A stretch of DNA of 7,207 bases from Gemmatimonadota bacterium (lineage in GTDB: Bacteria > Gemmatimonadota > Gemmatimonadetes > Longimicrobiales > Gaopeijiaceae). The first letter of the stretch is position 1; each line of letters begins with the position of its first letter. Positions 6,819 through 7,207 of this stretch are shown piece after piece. The notes beneath the pieces were generated by a model. It saw only the letters and a program-made list of their open reading frames with translations. It was not told where the DNA came from and searched no databases. The position numbers and the translations under genes are program-made. Where the stretch lies: positions 1 through 7,207 of the forward strand of contig WGEM01000300.1 in the NCBI GenBank assembly GCA_015492755.1, written 5' to 3'.

Positions 6819-6960
6819 GACGCAACGGTGATGTGGGCTTGAGAGGGGACAAGGTGCGTGGCGGCGGGCCCGCCCGCCATAGGGAGCCCTGGGGTACGCC
6901 GCATGCACCCGCGGAGACGAATGCGCTGCCGCCCTGCATCACCGTCTTTCCGGTGGAGCG
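6806..6960 (+). repeat. 12-bp direct repeat pair TCCGGTGGAGCG
   Basis: Identical 12-mers occur at 6806-6817 and 6949-6960. The first overlaps the leader stem-loop and the second ends 3 nt before the 6964-6983 stem-loop. A related 9-bp inverted pair lies beside them: ACGGTGATG at 6825-6833 and CATCACCGT at 6937-6945. They may be paired regulator sites, although chance in GC-rich DNA is possible. Confidence 0.5.
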
Positions 6961-6963
6961 GAT

Positions 6964-6983
6964 CCGTGTGCCCTCGCACACGG
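6964..6983 (-). terminator. Strong stem-loop, candidate terminator of the right-edge gene
   Basis: A perfect 8-bp inverted repeat, CCGTGTGC and GCACACGG, has a 4-nt loop and lies 65 nt beyond the stop of the partial minus-strand gene. No T-tract follows on the minus strand, so intrinsic termination is uncertain. A regulator-binding dyad for the operon is the alternative. Confidence 0.4.
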
Positions 6984-7048
6984 CGCGGGTGCGCCGCGCG
7001 CTCGACGAGACCGGCTCCCTTACTCGGACAGCCTCCTCCCTGCCGGAA

Positions 7049-7207
7049 TCATCGCCGGAGCTGCAGGAAGAGGATGCTCTCGACGTCGGAGGCGTCCTGC
7101 ACCACGACGGCGGCACGGGCCGGCGACGCGGCGATGAGCCGGAACCCTCCTGGCGGCGCCGGTAACCACCGCACTTCGGCCGACGTCAAATCCACGATCC
7201 ACCACCC
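7049..7207 (-). CDS. 3' end of an unidentified gene, truncated by the window edge
   Basis: Reading leftward from the right edge, an open frame of 52 codons runs to a TGA at 7051-7049 and continues beyond the window. The third codon positions are nearly all G or C, as in the neighbouring genes, while the other frames here look non-coding. The peptide alternates short hydrophobic strands (GWWIVDLTS, FRLIAAS, AAVVVQDAS) and ends ESILFLQLRR. That is consistent with the last strands of a beta-rich domain such as a propeller blade, but the fragment is too short to assign a family. It is transcribed toward the operon, 258 bp upstream of the amidohydrolase start. Confidence 0.7.
   Translation of the reverse strand, partial: GWWIVDLTSAEVRWLPAPPGGFRLIAASPARAAVVVQDASDVESILFLQLRR

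Larger units (their letters stand above)
6791..7048. other. 258-bp intergenic control region upstream of the five-gene operon
   Basis: This is the only substantial non-coding stretch in the window. It separates two genes on the same (minus) strand: the partial gene ending at 7049 and the amidohydrolase. It should hold the operon's promoter and perhaps the upstream terminator. I see no clear -35/-10 pair on the minus strand. It contains a strong stem-loop (6964-6983), a second overlapping one (6981-6996), a leader stem-loop (6802-6818), a 12-bp direct repeat and a 12-bp palindrome GGCGGGCCCGCC at 6863-6874. Forward-strand open frames across it have no coding character. Confidence 0.6.

Noticed and set aside
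6863..6874. 12-bp palindrome GGCGGGCCCGCC as an operator or terminator
   Set aside because: It has no loop or T-tract and consists only of G and C in GC-rich DNA, so chance is a sufficient explanation; it is listed only as content of the intergenic region.
6791..6979. N-terminal extension of 63 residues on the amidohydrolase from an ATG at 6979
   Set aside because: The extension has mixed codon ends and no recognisable sequence, and it would place the lipoprotein signal far inside the protein.
6833..7165. Forward-strand open frame of 110 codons across the intergenic region
   Set aside because: It overlaps the minus-strand 3' gene fragment, which has the better codon pattern, and its own translation has no coherent segments.
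1..7207. CRISPR array, tRNA, rRNA, insertion sequence or prophage signals
   Set aside because: I saw no regularly spaced repeats, cloverleaf-like genes, transposase motifs or terminal inverted repeats on either strand.

Overview
The window is strongly GC-rich, with G or C at nearly every third codon position. Its genes are densely packed and carry many Tat signals and lipoprotein signals. A Tat-exported Gfo/Idh/MocA oxidoreductase beside a secreted DUF1080 (3-keto-disaccharide hydrolase) protein is a pairing found in Gemmatimonadota, Planctomycetota, Acidobacteriota, Verrucomicrobiota and Bacteroidota. The GC content and protein style fit Gemmatimonadota best. That placement is an inference, because no rRNA or other marker gene is present.

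Layout. Positions 1-185 hold a doubtful small reading frame, possibly frameshifted, that ends in a GTGA junction. A plus-strand lipoprotein of beta-propeller (sialidase-like) character follows at 182-1387. It converges on a five-gene minus-strand operon filling 1410-6790. In transcription order the operon encodes a YtcJ-type amidohydrolase lipoprotein, a RidA-family lipoprotein, a Tat-exported Gfo/Idh/MocA oxidoreductase, a Sec-exported DUF1080 protein and a Tat-exported xylose-isomerase-like TIM-barrel protein. All junctions overlap or are separated by only 3 nt, so the genes are almost certainly co-transcribed and translationally coupled. The next 258 bp (6791-7048) hold stem-loops and a 12-bp direct repeat and are the obvious control region. 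At the right edge is the 3' end of another minus-strand gene (7049-7207).

Working together. The oxidoreductase, DUF1080 protein and TIM-barrel protein match the logic of oxidative glycoside cleavage: oxidise a sugar to its 3-keto form, break the now labile glycosidic bond, then isomerise, epimerise or eliminate on the product. The distinctive part is the addition of a RidA enamine/imine deaminase and a metal amidohydrolase, both as lipoproteins. All five products appear to leave the cytoplasm. My inference is an envelope-located pathway for a nitrogen-containing glycoside or a related amide-bearing compound. The substrate cannot be read from sequence.
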